From Magnetovibrio sp. (lineage in GTDB: Bacteria > Pseudomonadota > Alphaproteobacteria > Rhodospirillales > Magnetovibrionaceae): a DNA stretch of 64,000 bases. The stretch is from assembly GCA_026196495.1 (NCBI GenBank), contig JAPHSY010000008.1:24415-88414 (forward strand), given 5' to 3'. The notes below the pieces were generated by a model. It saw only the letters and a program-made list of their open reading frames with translations, ran no database searches and had not been told where the DNA came from. Of this stretch, positions 55,294 to 64,000 are shown in pieces. Both the position numbers and the translations under genes were made by a program. The stretch's first letter is position 1, and every line of letters begins with the position of its first letter.

Positions 55294-56856
55294 ATGAAGC
55301 GGACAGGCAAACGAAACAAATCCCAAAAATCTCAACGGGGCAGGAATGCTCCATCTGCACAGATGGTTGGTATTGGCCAAAATCTGAATGCAGCCGTTCA
55401 GCATCATCAGGCAGGACGAATACTTGAGGCTGAAAAACTGTACCGCCAGGTTCTTCAAGTTGATCCAAAACAGCCAGATGCCTTGTATCTATTGGGGCTA
55501 ATAGCTCTCCAATCAGGCCATCACAATCAGTCGCTCGAGCTGTTAACGCAGGCCATATCAATCACTCCAGAACGGTTTGAAGCCCATAATGCACTTGGGC
55601 AGGCATATGCAGCCCTGCAAGACTTTGAGAGGTCTTTTGATGCATTTCGAAAAGCTGTTGAATTACAGTCTGATTATATTGAAGCCCATTTCAATTTGGG
55701 AAATGTGTATAACGAATGTGGTCAATATGAAAACGCAGTAGCCAGTTTTGAGGCCGTGCTCAAAATTAAACCTGATGTATTTCAGGCTCATAACAATCTT
55801 GGGGTTGCACTCACGCGATTGGGGCGTACAGAGCAGGCAATGGAGAGCTATCGAAACGCACTTTCCATAAACCCCAAGTTTGCACAATCTATATATGGAT
55901 TGGTTGACCTTCTTAAGACCCGGGGGGAATTGGATCAGGCTATTGAGTTTGTTGAGCAAACTTTGAAAACGGCACCAGGGGAGCCACTGATTTTGGACCT
56001 CCTGGCGGAACTCTTAAACCACCATGATCCACGAGTAGAATCTAATGGGAACCTTGTGCTTGCCCATAAGGCTTTGCAAGCGGTCCATTTTGAACACATT
56101 GATGACATGCCGATCACCGATGAAATGGTGGTTAATCTTTATAAGCAAGGTGAAAACATATTAGATCAATATGATGTCCTACCACTGACTCAAGTGTCAC
56201 AACTTTGGCGTGGTGAAATGTCTAAGCTGAATTGCCCCCGACATATGAAAGTGTTTCGGAATTTTAATGCGATACCTGAGTTTTGTTTTGATTGCTTTAA
56301 GCTCTCGGTCACTGTTCCCAGTGTGATGGATTTGTTTAAATTGGCGTGGGTTTTTGATGGGATAAAGCTTCCACATGACAACACGCGCAAATGTCACATA
56401 GAATTGCGTGCTCAGGTAAAGGGTGCCTACAAAGGATTGATATATTGCGATAGCTTTGAAGAAGCTCAGCAACTTCAACAACGGCTTCAAAATGTTCTTG
56501 ATGTGAAAATCACATCAAATATCGATGTGGATTTAAAGCGGGGTTGTTCAGAATTTCCCTTGGCCTATCCTGAATACAATCAGTTTGATGACCATGGCCA
56601 ACCTGTGATGAGTTACAACAAAGACTGGCGACCATACGAAGACATCGTTGACCAGTCTTTATCCGGGCAACTTTTTTTATCAACCTATAATTCTTATAAC
56701 CATTCAGGTTTGTCCTTGCATGATGTTCGTATTATGCGCCATTGGCTGGCCTATGCGGCCTCAATTGGTGATTCAAGTTACGAATTGTTTTCAAGCAAGG
56801 ATTTGCCCAGGTTGAACTTGTCCCAGCGCCCTCCTTTTGTAGAGAACAATAAATAA
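55294..56856 (+). CDS. TPR protein with unassigned C-terminal domain
   Basis: 520 residues from ATG 55294; upstream in-frame codons overlap the accA terminator. A basic N-terminal segment is followed by five or six TPR units (~50-255) with the N-A-x-N-N-L-G pattern (EAHNALGQAYAALQDF, EAHFNLGNVY, QAHNNLGVAL). The C-terminal ~270 residues are of unknown fold, Tyr- and Cys-containing, and not a glycosyltransferase I can recognise. The line 56401-56460 has 24 G/C of 60, lower than accA and secA around it. It could be a later insertion. Confidence 0.85.
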   Translation: MKRTGKRNKSQKSQRGRNAPSAQMVGIGQNLNAAVQHHQAGRILEAEKLYRQVLQVDPKQPDALYLLGLIALQSGHHNQSLELLTQAISITPERFEAHNALGQAYAALQDFERSFDAFRKAVELQSDYIEAHFNLGNVYNECGQYENAVASFEAVLKIKPDVFQAHNNLGVALTRLGRTEQAMESYRNALSINPKFAQSIYGLVDLLKTRGELDQAIEFVEQTLKTAPGEPLILDLLAELLNHHDPRVESNGNLVLAHKALQAVHFEHIDDMPITDEMVVNLYKQGENILDQYDVLPLTQVSQLWRGEMSKLNCPRHMKVFRNFNAIPEFCFDCFKLSVTVPSVMDLFKLAWVFDGIKLPHDNTRKCHIELRAQVKGAYKGLIYCDSFEEAQQLQQRLQNVLDVKITSNIDVDLKRGCSEFPLAYPEYNQFDDHGQPVMSYNKDWRPYEDIVDQSLSGQLFLSTYNSYNHSGLSLHDVRIMRHWLAYAASIGDSSYELFSSKDLPRLNLSQRPPFVENNK

Positions 56857-56885
56857 AGGCCGCCTCGAAAGGCGGCCTTTATTGT
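56855..56885. terminator. Bidirectional terminator between TPR and secA genes
   Basis: An 11-bp stem (AAAGGCCGCCT / AGGCGGCCTTT) with loop CGAA; T-rich bases follow on both strands. It overlaps the TPR stop codon region and can stop both convergent transcripts. Confidence 0.88.
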
Positions 56886-56893
56886 TTTGGGCT

Positions 56894-59599
56894 TTAAGCC
56901 ACACGTCCGTGGCATTGCTTGAATTTCTTACCCGATCCACATGGACACTTTTCATTGCGTCCGACACGGCCCCAGGTGGCGGGGTCATTGGGGTTGCGTT
57001 CTTCGGGGCTATGGGATGCGTGGATAAACTGCTTGGCGCTTTCAACAGGCTCTGGTGGGTTTTCCGCGAAAGCTGGGTCTTCATGGCTTTCTTGGATGTT
57101 GCTGTGGCCTTGTGGTGTGAGACCTTCGGGGGGCATCATTTGCAGTTCAACATGAGAAAGAATCGTGGTTACGCGTTCTTGAATGTTGACCAAAAGCTGT
57201 TCAAACAAGTCAAAAGATTCGCGTTTGTATTCGTTGAGTGGATCTTTCTGAGCGTATGAACGCAAGCCAATACCTTGGCGCAGGTGGTCCAGGGTCAAAA
57301 GGTGGTCTTTCCACATTTGATCCAAGACTTGCAAATACAGGCTCTTTTCTACATCGCGCATAACTTCCGGTGTGTATCTGGCGGCCTTTTCCGCCATTTT
57401 ACGATCGGCAGCATCGGTGATGCGTTCACGAATTTCTTGCTCTGCGATGCCTTCTTCTTTGGCCCAATCTGCCACAGGCAGGTCCAAGCCAAACACACGC
57501 AAGATTTCTTCATGAAGTAAGCCGGTATCCCATTCTTCAGCGTAAGCTTTTTCCGGGATGGCGCGGCTGACCAAATCATCGATGAGCTCGTGGCGCATGC
57601 CGACGATGTCGTTGGAGACATCGGTGACGGACATCAGTTCTTTGCGTTCCGCATAGACCACTTTGCGTTGGTCGTTCATGACGTCATCGAACTTCAGCAA
57701 GTTTTTGCGAATTTCAAAGTTGCGGGCTTCGACTTTTTGCTGCGCTTTTTCCAGTGCTTTGTTGATCCACGGGTGGACGATGGCTTCGCCTTCTTCCAGG
57801 CCCAGTTTAACCAGCATGCTGTCAATGCGTTCTGATCCAAAGATCCGCATAAGGTCGTCTTCCAGGGACAGGAAGAATACAGATGCGCCGGGATCGCCTT
57901 GGCGACCTGTACGGCCACGCAACTGGTTGTCAATACGACGGCTTTCGTGGCGTTCGGTGCCGACGATAAACAAACCACCGGCTTCCTTAGCGATGGCTTT
58001 GTTTTCTGCGATTTCAGCTTCGATTTTTTCGATTGCAGCTTTGTCTTGATTATCACCCAGTTCGCGCTGGATGCGCAGTTCCAGGTTGCCGCCCAACTGA
58101 ATGTCGGTACCGCGGCCCGCCATGTTGGTGGCGATGGTGACGGCACCGGGAAGACCTGCATCGCCGACGATGTAAGCTTCTTGTTCGTGGTGGCGTGCGT
58201 TCAAGACGTTGTGTTCGATCTTTTTTTGTTTCAAGAGATCGGACAGGTGTTCCGATTTTTCAATGGAAACTGTACCGACCAAAACAGGCTGTTGGCGTTC
58301 GCGGCATTCTTCGATCAGTTTGACGATGGCATCGAACTTTTCATTTGCGGTGCGGTAAACCACGTCGTTTTGATCGTCACGAATACACGGGCGGTGGGTG
58401 GGCATTTCCACCACTTCCAGTTTATAAATTTCCGAAAATTCACCCGCTTCGGTCATTGCCGTACCGGTCATACCCGCCAGTTTGGGGTACATGCGGAAAT
58501 AGTTCTGGAACGTCACAGATGCCAGAGTTTGGTTTTCGTTTTGGATTTCAACGCCTTCTTTGGCCTCGATGGCTTGATGTAAGCCTTCGCCATAGCGGCG
58601 ACCTTCCATCATGCGGCCAGTGAATTCGTCGATAATAACGACCTTGCCATCTTGGACAATGTAGTCGATGTCACGCAAATGCATGATGTGGGCGCGCAAC
58701 GCTTGGGAAACATGCTGAACCAAACCAACGTTGGCAAGATCGTAGAGATTGCCTTCTGTGAGCAGTCCTGCATCGCGGAGCAATTGCTCGACATGTTCGT
58801 TACCTTCTTCTGTAAAGGTAACGGATTTGGCTTTTTCATCCGCCTCATAATCGGCTTCAACCAATTTGGGGATGAGTTTGTCGCAAGCTTTGTAAAGTTC
58901 GGAAGAATCTTCTGCTGCGCCGGAAATGATCAAAGGCGTGCGAGCTTCATCAACCAAGATGGAATCGACTTCATCAACGATGGCGAAGTTGAAGTCGCGT
59001 TGAACCATATCTTCCAGCGTGAACTTCATATTGTCGCGCAGATAATCAAAGCCGAATTCGTTATTGGTTCCATAGGTGACATCACATGCATAAGCGGCTT
59101 TGCGTTCTTCGTCGGAAAGACCGTGAATTACACATGCAGTGGAGAGACCCAAGAAGCCATAAATTTGTCCCATCCACTCAGCGTCACGTTTGGCCAGATA
59201 ATCGTTGACCGTAACGACGTGTGAACCTTTGCCGGATAGGGCGTTGAGGTACACAGCCAAAGTTGCGGTCAGGGTTTTACCTTCACCGGTTTTCATTTCG
59301 GTGATTTGGCCGCGATGCAAAACCATGCCACCCATGAGCTGGACATCGTAATGGCGCTGGCCCAAAACACGTTTGGCGGCTTCGCGAACGGTGGCAAAGG
59401 CATCAATCAGGACATCGTCTAAGCTTTCGCCGTCGACAATGCGACCTTTAAGCCACCCGGTGCGGGCTTTCAGATCATCATCGCTGAGGCCTTCCAGTTC
59501 GGGTTCTAAGGCATTGATGGCTTCAACTTTACTCATCAGGCCTTTGATGTAACGGTCATTAGCAGAACCGAAGATCTTTTTCGCGAGTGCGCCGAACAT
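56894..59599 (-). CDS. secA: Preprotein translocase ATPase SecA
   Basis: 901 residues, complete. Walker A MKTGEGKT near 105, DEVD motif [13 protein letters not shown], the preprotein cross-linking and helical domains, and helicase motifs ([24 protein letters not shown]) are present. The C-terminal zinc motif [13 protein letters not shown] (~886-898) is kept. It drives Sec-dependent export through SecYEG. It is transcribed alone in this window, and converges with the TPR gene. Confidence 0.99.
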   Translation of the reverse strand: MFGALAKKIFGSANDRYIKGLMSKVEAINALEPELEGLSDDDLKARTGWLKGRIVDGESLDDVLIDAFATVREAAKRVLGQRHYDVQLMGGMVLHRGQITEMKTGEGKTLTATLAVYLNALSGKGSHVVTVNDYLAKRDAEWMGQIYGFLGLSTACVIHGLSDEERKAAYACDVTYGTNNEFGFDYLRDNMKFTLEDMVQRDFNFAIVDEVDSILVDEARTPLIISGAAEDSSELYKACDKLIPKLVEADYEADEKAKSVTFTEEGNEHVEQLLRDAGLLTEGNLYDLANVGLVQHVSQALRAHIMHLRDIDYIVQDGKVVIIDEFTGRMMEGRRYGEGLHQAIEAKEGVEIQNENQTLASVTFQNYFRMYPKLAGMTGTAMTEAGEFSEIYKLEVVEMPTHRPCIRDDQNDVVYRTANEKFDAIVKLIEECRERQQPVLVGTVSIEKSEHLSDLLKQKKIEHNVLNARHHEQEAYIVGDAGLPGAVTIATNMAGRGTDIQLGGNLELRIQRELGDNQDKAAIEKIEAEIAENKAIAKEAGGLFIVGTERHESRRIDNQLRGRTGRQGDPGASVFFLSLEDDLMRIFGSERIDSMLVKLGLEEGEAIVHPWINKALEKAQQKVEARNFEIRKNLLKFDDVMNDQRKVVYAERKELMSVTDVSNDIVGMRHELIDDLVSRAIPEKAYAEEWDTGLLHEEILRVFGLDLPVADWAKEEGIAEQEIRERITDAADRKMAEKAARYTPEVMRDVEKSLYLQVLDQMWKDHLLTLDHLRQGIGLRSYAQKDPLNEYKRESFDLFEQLLVNIQERVTTILSHVELQMMPPEGLTPQGHSNIQESHEDPAFAENPPEPVESAKQFIHASHSPEERNPNDPATWGRVGRNEKCPCGSGKKFKQCHGRVA

Positions 59600-60062
59600 G
59601 GATATGACTAACCTTAAACCAGGAATAAATTAGGCGGAGACTGGGATTTTCCCCCACAGTTCCCCATTGGTGCACAAGAATTAGAGACGCCTGAGACGTC
59701 TGTCAACGCATGGCGGTAAAGGTTTTGCATTTTTGTGCTGTGCAGACCTTGATTATGCTCAAAATGAAACGCTTATAAATATTTCATAGTTTTGAAACTT
59801 GACTCTTTGGGTCAGTTATATGAAAGTATGTCTCATACGAAATGGGCCCCTAACTGCCCATAAAAAAAGGGTTTTTTCATTGCAATAATGTAACAAATGT
59901 GTCTTGTCGTTACTGTTTCGCAATGAATTCAATGACCTAAGACTAGCCCATCATGAAGCTTGCAGAGATAAGCCCATGATTTTATCAAATTTGCGATCAC
60001 GGGGGTGTGGATCGTAAGGATGTCCGTCAACGGATTGATGGTGCATCTGAAGGAGCACCTAC
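59600..60062. other. 463-bp intergenic region between secA and a response regulator
   Basis: No gene is visible; open frames here are short and lack ribosome sites. It must hold the divergent promoters. TTGAAA (59792-59797) and TTATAT (59816-59821), 18 nt apart, are a weak plus-strand candidate ~240 nt before the response regulator. AAGGAG at 60049 serves that gene's ATG. AGACGTCT at 59694 is a short palindrome. A small RNA cannot be excluded. Confidence 0.5.
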
Positions 60063-61103
60063 ATGAATATGTCGCACTTGGATAATATTCGGATCGTACT
60101 GGCCGAACCAAATTCCGAAATTCGTAGTGTTTTGGTCGAAAACCTTCGTGGTTTTGGTTTTAAAAGCATCATCCCCACCGGCAATTTATCGCGTATTGTA
60201 AATGCCGTGCGTGCTGGGGAAGTCGACTTGGTTATTGCCGATACGTCGCTGCCTGAAGGCGACTTCAACCATTTTGTTCGTGAACTTCGTCATGGTCGTG
60301 AAGGCCATAATCCATTTTTGGTGGTGATTACTTTGGTTGATGAGCCAAGCAGCCAAGCGGTGCATGCTGCCATCAACTCAGGAACGGACCATGTGCTGGC
60401 TAAGCCATTTAGTCCTGAACACTTGATGGAAAAAATTCATGAACTGACACACGCACGTAAGCGTTTTGTGGTGACATCGGACTACATTGGGCCAGACCGC
60501 CGCACAGCACGCCGCAAAGGTACGATGGAGGTGCCTCTGATCGATGTTCCCAACCCGCTTCATCATCGTTTGAGTGGTCATACAAGCGACAATCATATTA
60601 AGCACATCGTTGATTCTGCAAAATTGAAAATCAATGAGCAAATGGTTCAACGTCAAGCCTATCAAATTGGTTGGCTGTTGGATGAGGCATGGCCAGAACT
60701 CAGTCAAGTGCAAGCCGGTGCCTCGGTTGAGCAAGCCGTTAACTTGCAACGTCTATCCCATGTTGCAAGTGATCTTTGTACACGCCTGAAAGGCACCAAC
60801 TTCGCACATGTTGCGGAAATTTGCCTGACTTTGGAGCGGATGCTGGGTGAAGCTTTAGATGGTGGTCTAAATGATGCTGATATGGATCTGATGGGGCGTA
60901 TGGGGGAAATTCTCAATTCTGCATTTGATCCCACACGGGAAACCCTGGCTATGGATTATCAGCGTCGTTCACGTGCTTTGAACGTATTTGAAGGCGATGA
61001 ACCTAAGGCAGATGAAAAAGATAATGTTGTTAACGTTTATAATGACAATGATGCCGAACAGACTCCGTCGTCAAAAAAAGTGGCAGCAGTTGCAATCAGT
61101 TAA
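60063..61103 (+). CDS. Receiver-domain protein with helical output region
   Basis: 346 residues from ATG 60063, with AAGGAG 8 nt upstream. Residues ~8-130 are a receiver domain: Asp60 phosphoacceptor (VIADTSLP) and the Lys of LAKPFSPEH, though the usual acidic pair is Ala-Glu-Pro. A DYIGPDRRTARR segment (~140-152), common after receivers in this lineage, precedes a helical output (~180-300) without a known DNA-binding or enzymatic fold. The C-terminus is acidic and low-complexity. Output is unknown. It is not adjacent to a kinase gene. Confidence 0.88.
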   Translation: MNMSHLDNIRIVLAEPNSEIRSVLVENLRGFGFKSIIPTGNLSRIVNAVRAGEVDLVIADTSLPEGDFNHFVRELRHGREGHNPFLVVITLVDEPSSQAVHAAINSGTDHVLAKPFSPEHLMEKIHELTHARKRFVVTSDYIGPDRRTARRKGTMEVPLIDVPNPLHHRLSGHTSDNHIKHIVDSAKLKINEQMVQRQAYQIGWLLDEAWPELSQVQAGASVEQAVNLQRLSHVASDLCTRLKGTNFAHVAEICLTLERMLGEALDGGLNDADMDLMGRMGEILNSAFDPTRETLAMDYQRRSRALNVFEGDEPKADEKDNVVNVYNDNDAEQTPSSKKVAAVAIS

Positions 61104-62128
61104 AAGTTAAGTGTTAGCTTCAAGCTGCCGTATCGATCACTCTTATCTTGCGTTTTAAACTCTCGCGTGCGGACAACGTGGCTGAGGTCAAGACGCGCCC
61201 CTTTGAGCCCCCAGTCTTCCCCAATCGGCAAATGTGCCATAACGCCAGTGCGGGCTTCCAAAACGAAAGGATTGTGTTCCACGTCGGGACTGTCTTTGAA
61301 GGTGTTGCCATCCAAAAACAAATCCCTCACAACACCACGAAGCTCGGCACCAGAATATATCGCCCAAGCAAATTTTTGTGGTGCACGATTGGGCAGGGCA
61401 AAGGTTCCATAGATAGGCCCAAAATCTTGATTGAGATTTTGGCCAAAGCGGGCCGTCAGTCCGCCAGATGCCCCAATTTTGATATTTCCGAGTTGTCCTG
61501 TTACATGAGGAATAGCATCAAAACCAAGGCTTGAACTTTCCCAAAGTGGTTTCGTTTTGGTGCGTAATTTCAGTGTTCGGGTTAACAAAATGCCAGGTTC
61601 TGTGCCGATTTGGGAATCCCAACCATTGGATTCGGCGACGTTGATTTGACGGTGAAACCAGTTTTGGGTTTCGCCAGCGCGCGATTCTGGGCCGACGATG
61701 CCAAAATCCATTTCAACAGTGTCTTGCTGATCCATTGCCAGCAGGCCGTCATCGGTCTGAGCCAGGGCGGTGATGCCAACATAGCTCCACCCGGCATAGG
61801 GACGGTCGTTGGGGTCGGGTGAACGGGTGAGCACATCTGATGGGGTGTACATGTCTTGACCCATAACCCAGCCGTCGGCACGATGCGTTATGTTGTCTGC
61901 AGTAAAGCTTCCATGACCAAATAAATCCACCATCGTATTGGTGGCCCAGGTTAAGGCCTGCCATGGCTTGTGAGGGACATATCCAATGCGCATGCCGTTG
62001 GTATAGTGACGATCTGTGTCGGCTATTTTGTCATTATCCCATTGGAACAGGAAATCACCAGCTTGTACGGGCGAAGTTCCTAAAACAGCAGCCATGAACA
62101 ATGCTTTGAGGGTCGTGGTGGTGTTCAT
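61100..62128 (-). CDS. LpxR-family lipid A deacylase-like protein
   Basis: 342 residues from ATG 62128 (MNTTTTLKALFMAAVLG); a second ATG at 62146 is also possible. A signal peptide ends near VQA-G (residue 23). The mature N-terminus reads FQWDNDKIADTDRHYTNGMRIGY, the LpxR/DUF2219 signature with the expected metal/active residues, then RPYAGWSYVG. It should form an outer-membrane beta-barrel that removes the 3'-acyloxyacyl group of lipid A. It converges with the receiver protein gene, overlapping by 4 nt. Confidence 0.87.
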   Translation of the reverse strand: MNTTTTLKALFMAAVLGTSPVQAGDFLFQWDNDKIADTDRHYTNGMRIGYVPHKPWQALTWATNTMVDLFGHGSFTADNITHRADGWVMGQDMYTPSDVLTRSPDPNDRPYAGWSYVGITALAQTDDGLLAMDQQDTVEMDFGIVGPESRAGETQNWFHRQINVAESNGWDSQIGTEPGILLTRTLKLRTKTKPLWESSSLGFDAIPHVTGQLGNIKIGASGGLTARFGQNLNQDFGPIYGTFALPNRAPQKFAWAIYSGAELRGVVRDLFLDGNTFKDSPDVEHNPFVLEARTGVMAHLPIGEDWGLKGARLDLSHVVRTREFKTQDKSDRYGSLKLTLNF

Positions 62129-62302
62129 ACAGACGAATGCCTTCATTAAAATAGCGGGCAGATGGTAGCACACGTCATGACCGGAACCATCTCAAAATTG
62201 CACTGTTTGCGTGAATATTTGACTGAAAACAGTGGACAATACTTGTTTGGGGACGCTCAATGTGCTTTATGCCAAGACCATTAAAATTGAGATGAAACTG
62301 AC

Positions 62303-63139
62303 ATGTTTTTGAAGCGGACCACCCTTATTTCAGCCCTGATGTGTGCCCTGGTATCCACGGCACATGCCGAAGGTGTTGTGACAGACCCAGTTGTTGCAAC
62401 TGTAAATGGGGTGAATGTGCACATGACGGATGTTGAGCATGCCCGCAATTTTTTGCCACCCAGCCTGCAAGTGGCACCGATGCGCGATATATATCCAATG
62501 TTGTTAAGCACATTGGTGGATTTGCAATTGGCCGCACAGAAAGCGGTTGAATTGGGATACCAAAATTCAACCGAATATAAACGTACGGTCAAGGTCGCGT
62601 CAGATAAAGCCCTGCAACGGTTGTTGTTGGAACGCTATATCGCAGGATTGGTGACCGAAGGTATGGTCAAAGAAGCTTATGACAAGATCGTCAAAAAAGC
62701 CGAAGGCCAAAGCGAAACCCATGCTCGCCATATTCTGTTGGATAGTGAAGACCATGCTAACGCGATGATTCTTGAGCTTCAGGACGGCAAAGATTTTGCG
62801 GCGTTGGCGCGTCAGCATTCCAGGGGTACCCTTAAATCTCAAGGTGGTGATTTAGGCTGGTTTGTATCGGGTCAAATGACTAAGAAGTTTGAAGATGCCG
62901 CAAATGCATTGGATGAAGGTGAATTTTCAAAAACACCCGTTAAGACCGATTACGGCTGGCATGTGATTTTGGTGGAAGAACGACGATCAAGGAAAATTCC
63001 TGACTATCAAAAATTGCGAACAGCACTGACCAATGAAGTGGCCCAAGGATTGGGGCAGGATTTGATGAGTCAGCTTCGCAAAGAGGCCAATATCGAAAAG
63101 AAGACCTTCAAGGATGTAATGAAGGCACTTCAAGAATAA
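62303..63139 (+). CDS. Parvulin-type periplasmic peptidyl-prolyl isomerase
   Basis: 278 residues with a signal peptide cleaved near AHA-E (residue 23). A helical N-terminal chaperone part precedes the rotamase domain (~135-230: ARHILLDSEDHANAMILELQDGKDFAALARQHSRGTLKSQGGDLGWF ... YGWHVILVEERR). It helps exported and outer-membrane proteins fold, close to the PrsA/SurA class. It is 13 nt before argJ and probably cotranscribed, an order shared with other alphaproteobacteria. Confidence 0.95.
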   Translation: MFLKRTTLISALMCALVSTAHAEGVVTDPVVATVNGVNVHMTDVEHARNFLPPSLQVAPMRDIYPMLLSTLVDLQLAAQKAVELGYQNSTEYKRTVKVASDKALQRLLLERYIAGLVTEGMVKEAYDKIVKKAEGQSETHARHILLDSEDHANAMILELQDGKDFAALARQHSRGTLKSQGGDLGWFVSGQMTKKFEDAANALDEGEFSKTPVKTDYGWHVILVEERRSRKIPDYQKLRTALTNEVAQGLGQDLMSQLRKEANIEKKTFKDVMKALQE

Positions 63140-63152
63140 GCGGACTAATACA

Positions 63153-64000
63153 ATGGAAATGAAAATATCCCCTCTGGCACCTGAACGTTTCCCCGATATG
63201 CCGGACGTTGCTGGCGTGCGCTTTGCCACAGCCAAAGCCGGCGTAAAATACCAAGGTCGGACGGATCTCATGCTGGCTGAATTCGCGCCGGGCACCACGG
63301 TTGCCGGCGTGTTCACAAAATCCAAGACGGCATCTGCCCCGGTTCTGAAATGTCGGGAATATTTGCCGGGTGGCGCTGCGCGGGCCTTGGTTGTGAATTC
63401 CGGCAATGCCAATGCATTTACGGGAAAACGCGGTGAAGAATCTGTCGATCATATTTTGTCGGCGGTGGCTGAAACCATTGGCTGTGATGTGTCTGAGGTC
63501 TTTTCGGCCTCCACCGGTGTGATCGGTGAGCCATTGCCCCACGATCATATCACCGGTGCGATGCCTGGCCTTAAAGATCAATTGGGTACAGCCACAATTG
63601 AACAGGCTGCCTACGCCATCATGACCACTGACACCTATGCCAAGGGCGTGAGCCGCACGACCTCTATCGGCGGTGTGGATGTTGTCATCAACGGCATTGT
63701 CAAAGGTTCTGGCATGATTGCCCCGGACATGGCGACGATGTTGGGTTACGTCTTTACCGATGCTGCTATTCCGGCTGATGTGTTGCAAGGCTTGCTGACC
63801 CCCTCATCTGATATGTCGTTCAATTCCATTACAGTGGATAGCGACACTTCAACCTCAGACACGGTGATGGCCTTTGCCACAGGGCAAGCCGGAAATACAG
63901 TGCCAACTGAACTAGACGACCCTGCGCTGGCTGATTTTAAGGCAGCCTTTGATGGGGTTCTGTTGGAACTGGCGCATTTGGTTGTGCGTGATGGTGAAGG
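63153..64000 (+). CDS. argJ: Glutamate N-acetyltransferase/amino-acid acetyltransferase, 3' end outside window
   Basis: The frame runs open from ATG 63153 to the right edge, giving the first 282 residues. ArgJ is made as one chain and cut before Thr195 in the APDMATMLG motif (cleavage between Ala194 and Thr195); KGSGMIAP precedes it. The oxyanion-hole pair lies in STGVIG (~120-125). It recycles acetyl groups in arginine synthesis and may also acetylate glutamate from acetyl-CoA. It is transcribed with the parvulin gene. Confidence 0.97.
   Translation, partial: MEMKISPLAPERFPDMPDVAGVRFATAKAGVKYQGRTDLMLAEFAPGTTVAGVFTKSKTASAPVLKCREYLPGGAARALVVNSGNANAFTGKRGEESVDHILSAVAETIGCDVSEVFSASTGVIGEPLPHDHITGAMPGLKDQLGTATIEQAAYAIMTTDTYAKGVSRTTSIGGVDVVINGIVKGSGMIAPDMATMLGYVFTDAAIPADVLQGLLTPSSDMSFNSITVDSDTSTSDTVMAFATGQAGNTVPTELDDPALADFKAAFDGVLLELAHLVVRDGE

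Noticed and set aside
59860..59880. A-run/T-run around GGG that could fold as a hairpin
   Set aside because: The stem would be A/T only with a 3-nt loop, too weak for a terminator, and no gene ends there.

Overview
The window reads as chromosomal core DNA of an alphaproteobacterium, most likely a Rhodospirillales-type marine or aquatic organism. This is inferred from family content and gene order: xerD / aroK-aroB-CorC, cobT-cobS-J-domain-BolA, accA near secA, secA near a parvulin and argJ, two bacteriohemerythrins, an L-malyl-CoA lyase, and many multi-domain response regulators. I see no rRNA, no intact tRNA, no CRISPR array and no insertion sequence. No magnetosome genes are present.

Layout. 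1-2216: the end of a methionine-rich coiled-coil protein, then an AT-rich orphan gene of unknown function, the most foreign-looking DNA here. 2232-9238: two hemerythrins around rsmB, guaB, a periplasmic FKBP-rhodanese fusion with a small Cys protein, then ppx-rlmE. 9421-13923: a tRNA-like remnant, a 1114-residue PDZ lipoprotein and a divergent OmpA-type lipoprotein. 13933-17689: a glycosyltransferase plus UDP-glucuronate epimerase pair and metY. 17708-22749: a histidine kinase, a CheY-like regulator and a REC-PAS-GGDEF-EAL protein in one direction. 22854-28820: HIT, DUF1491, then a PadR-regulated RND efflux operon that begins with a 43-bp palindrome. 28824-33457: a DEDDh exonuclease, pssA-psd (phosphatidylethanolamine synthesis), a LysM protein, a diheme cytochrome c and a cytochrome c'. 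33540-38837: LOG protein, icd, an Hpt/pseudo-receiver protein, rpmB, a Tat-type FecR protein and htpX. 38854-41029: a solute-binding protein and a copper pair (PCuAC chaperone, DUF2946). 41077-46072: cobT-cobS, J-domain protein, BolA, RHH and CBS proteins. 46304-54135: CorC-like protein, aroB-aroK, a 46-residue membrane microprotein overlapping a periplasmic helical protein, xerD, a VOC protein and malyl-CoA lyase. 54245-64000: accA, a TPR gene between twin terminators, secA, a response regulator, an LpxR-like protein, a parvulin and the start of argJ.

Themes. Signalling is heavy: kinase, five receiver or pseudo-receiver proteins counting the Hpt fusion, and c-di-GMP turnover. Envelope functions are the second theme: lipoproteins, PPIases, Sec, htpX, phospholipid synthesis, lipid A deacylase-like protein and RND efflux. 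No single region is an obvious new defence or mobile system. The best candidates for undescribed biology are the Met-core coiled coil plus AT-rich orphan at the left edge, the FKBP-rhodanese fusion with its Cys-rich neighbour, the kinase/receiver/EAL cluster, the Hpt-pseudo-receiver protein, and the microprotein-helical repeat pair beside xerD.
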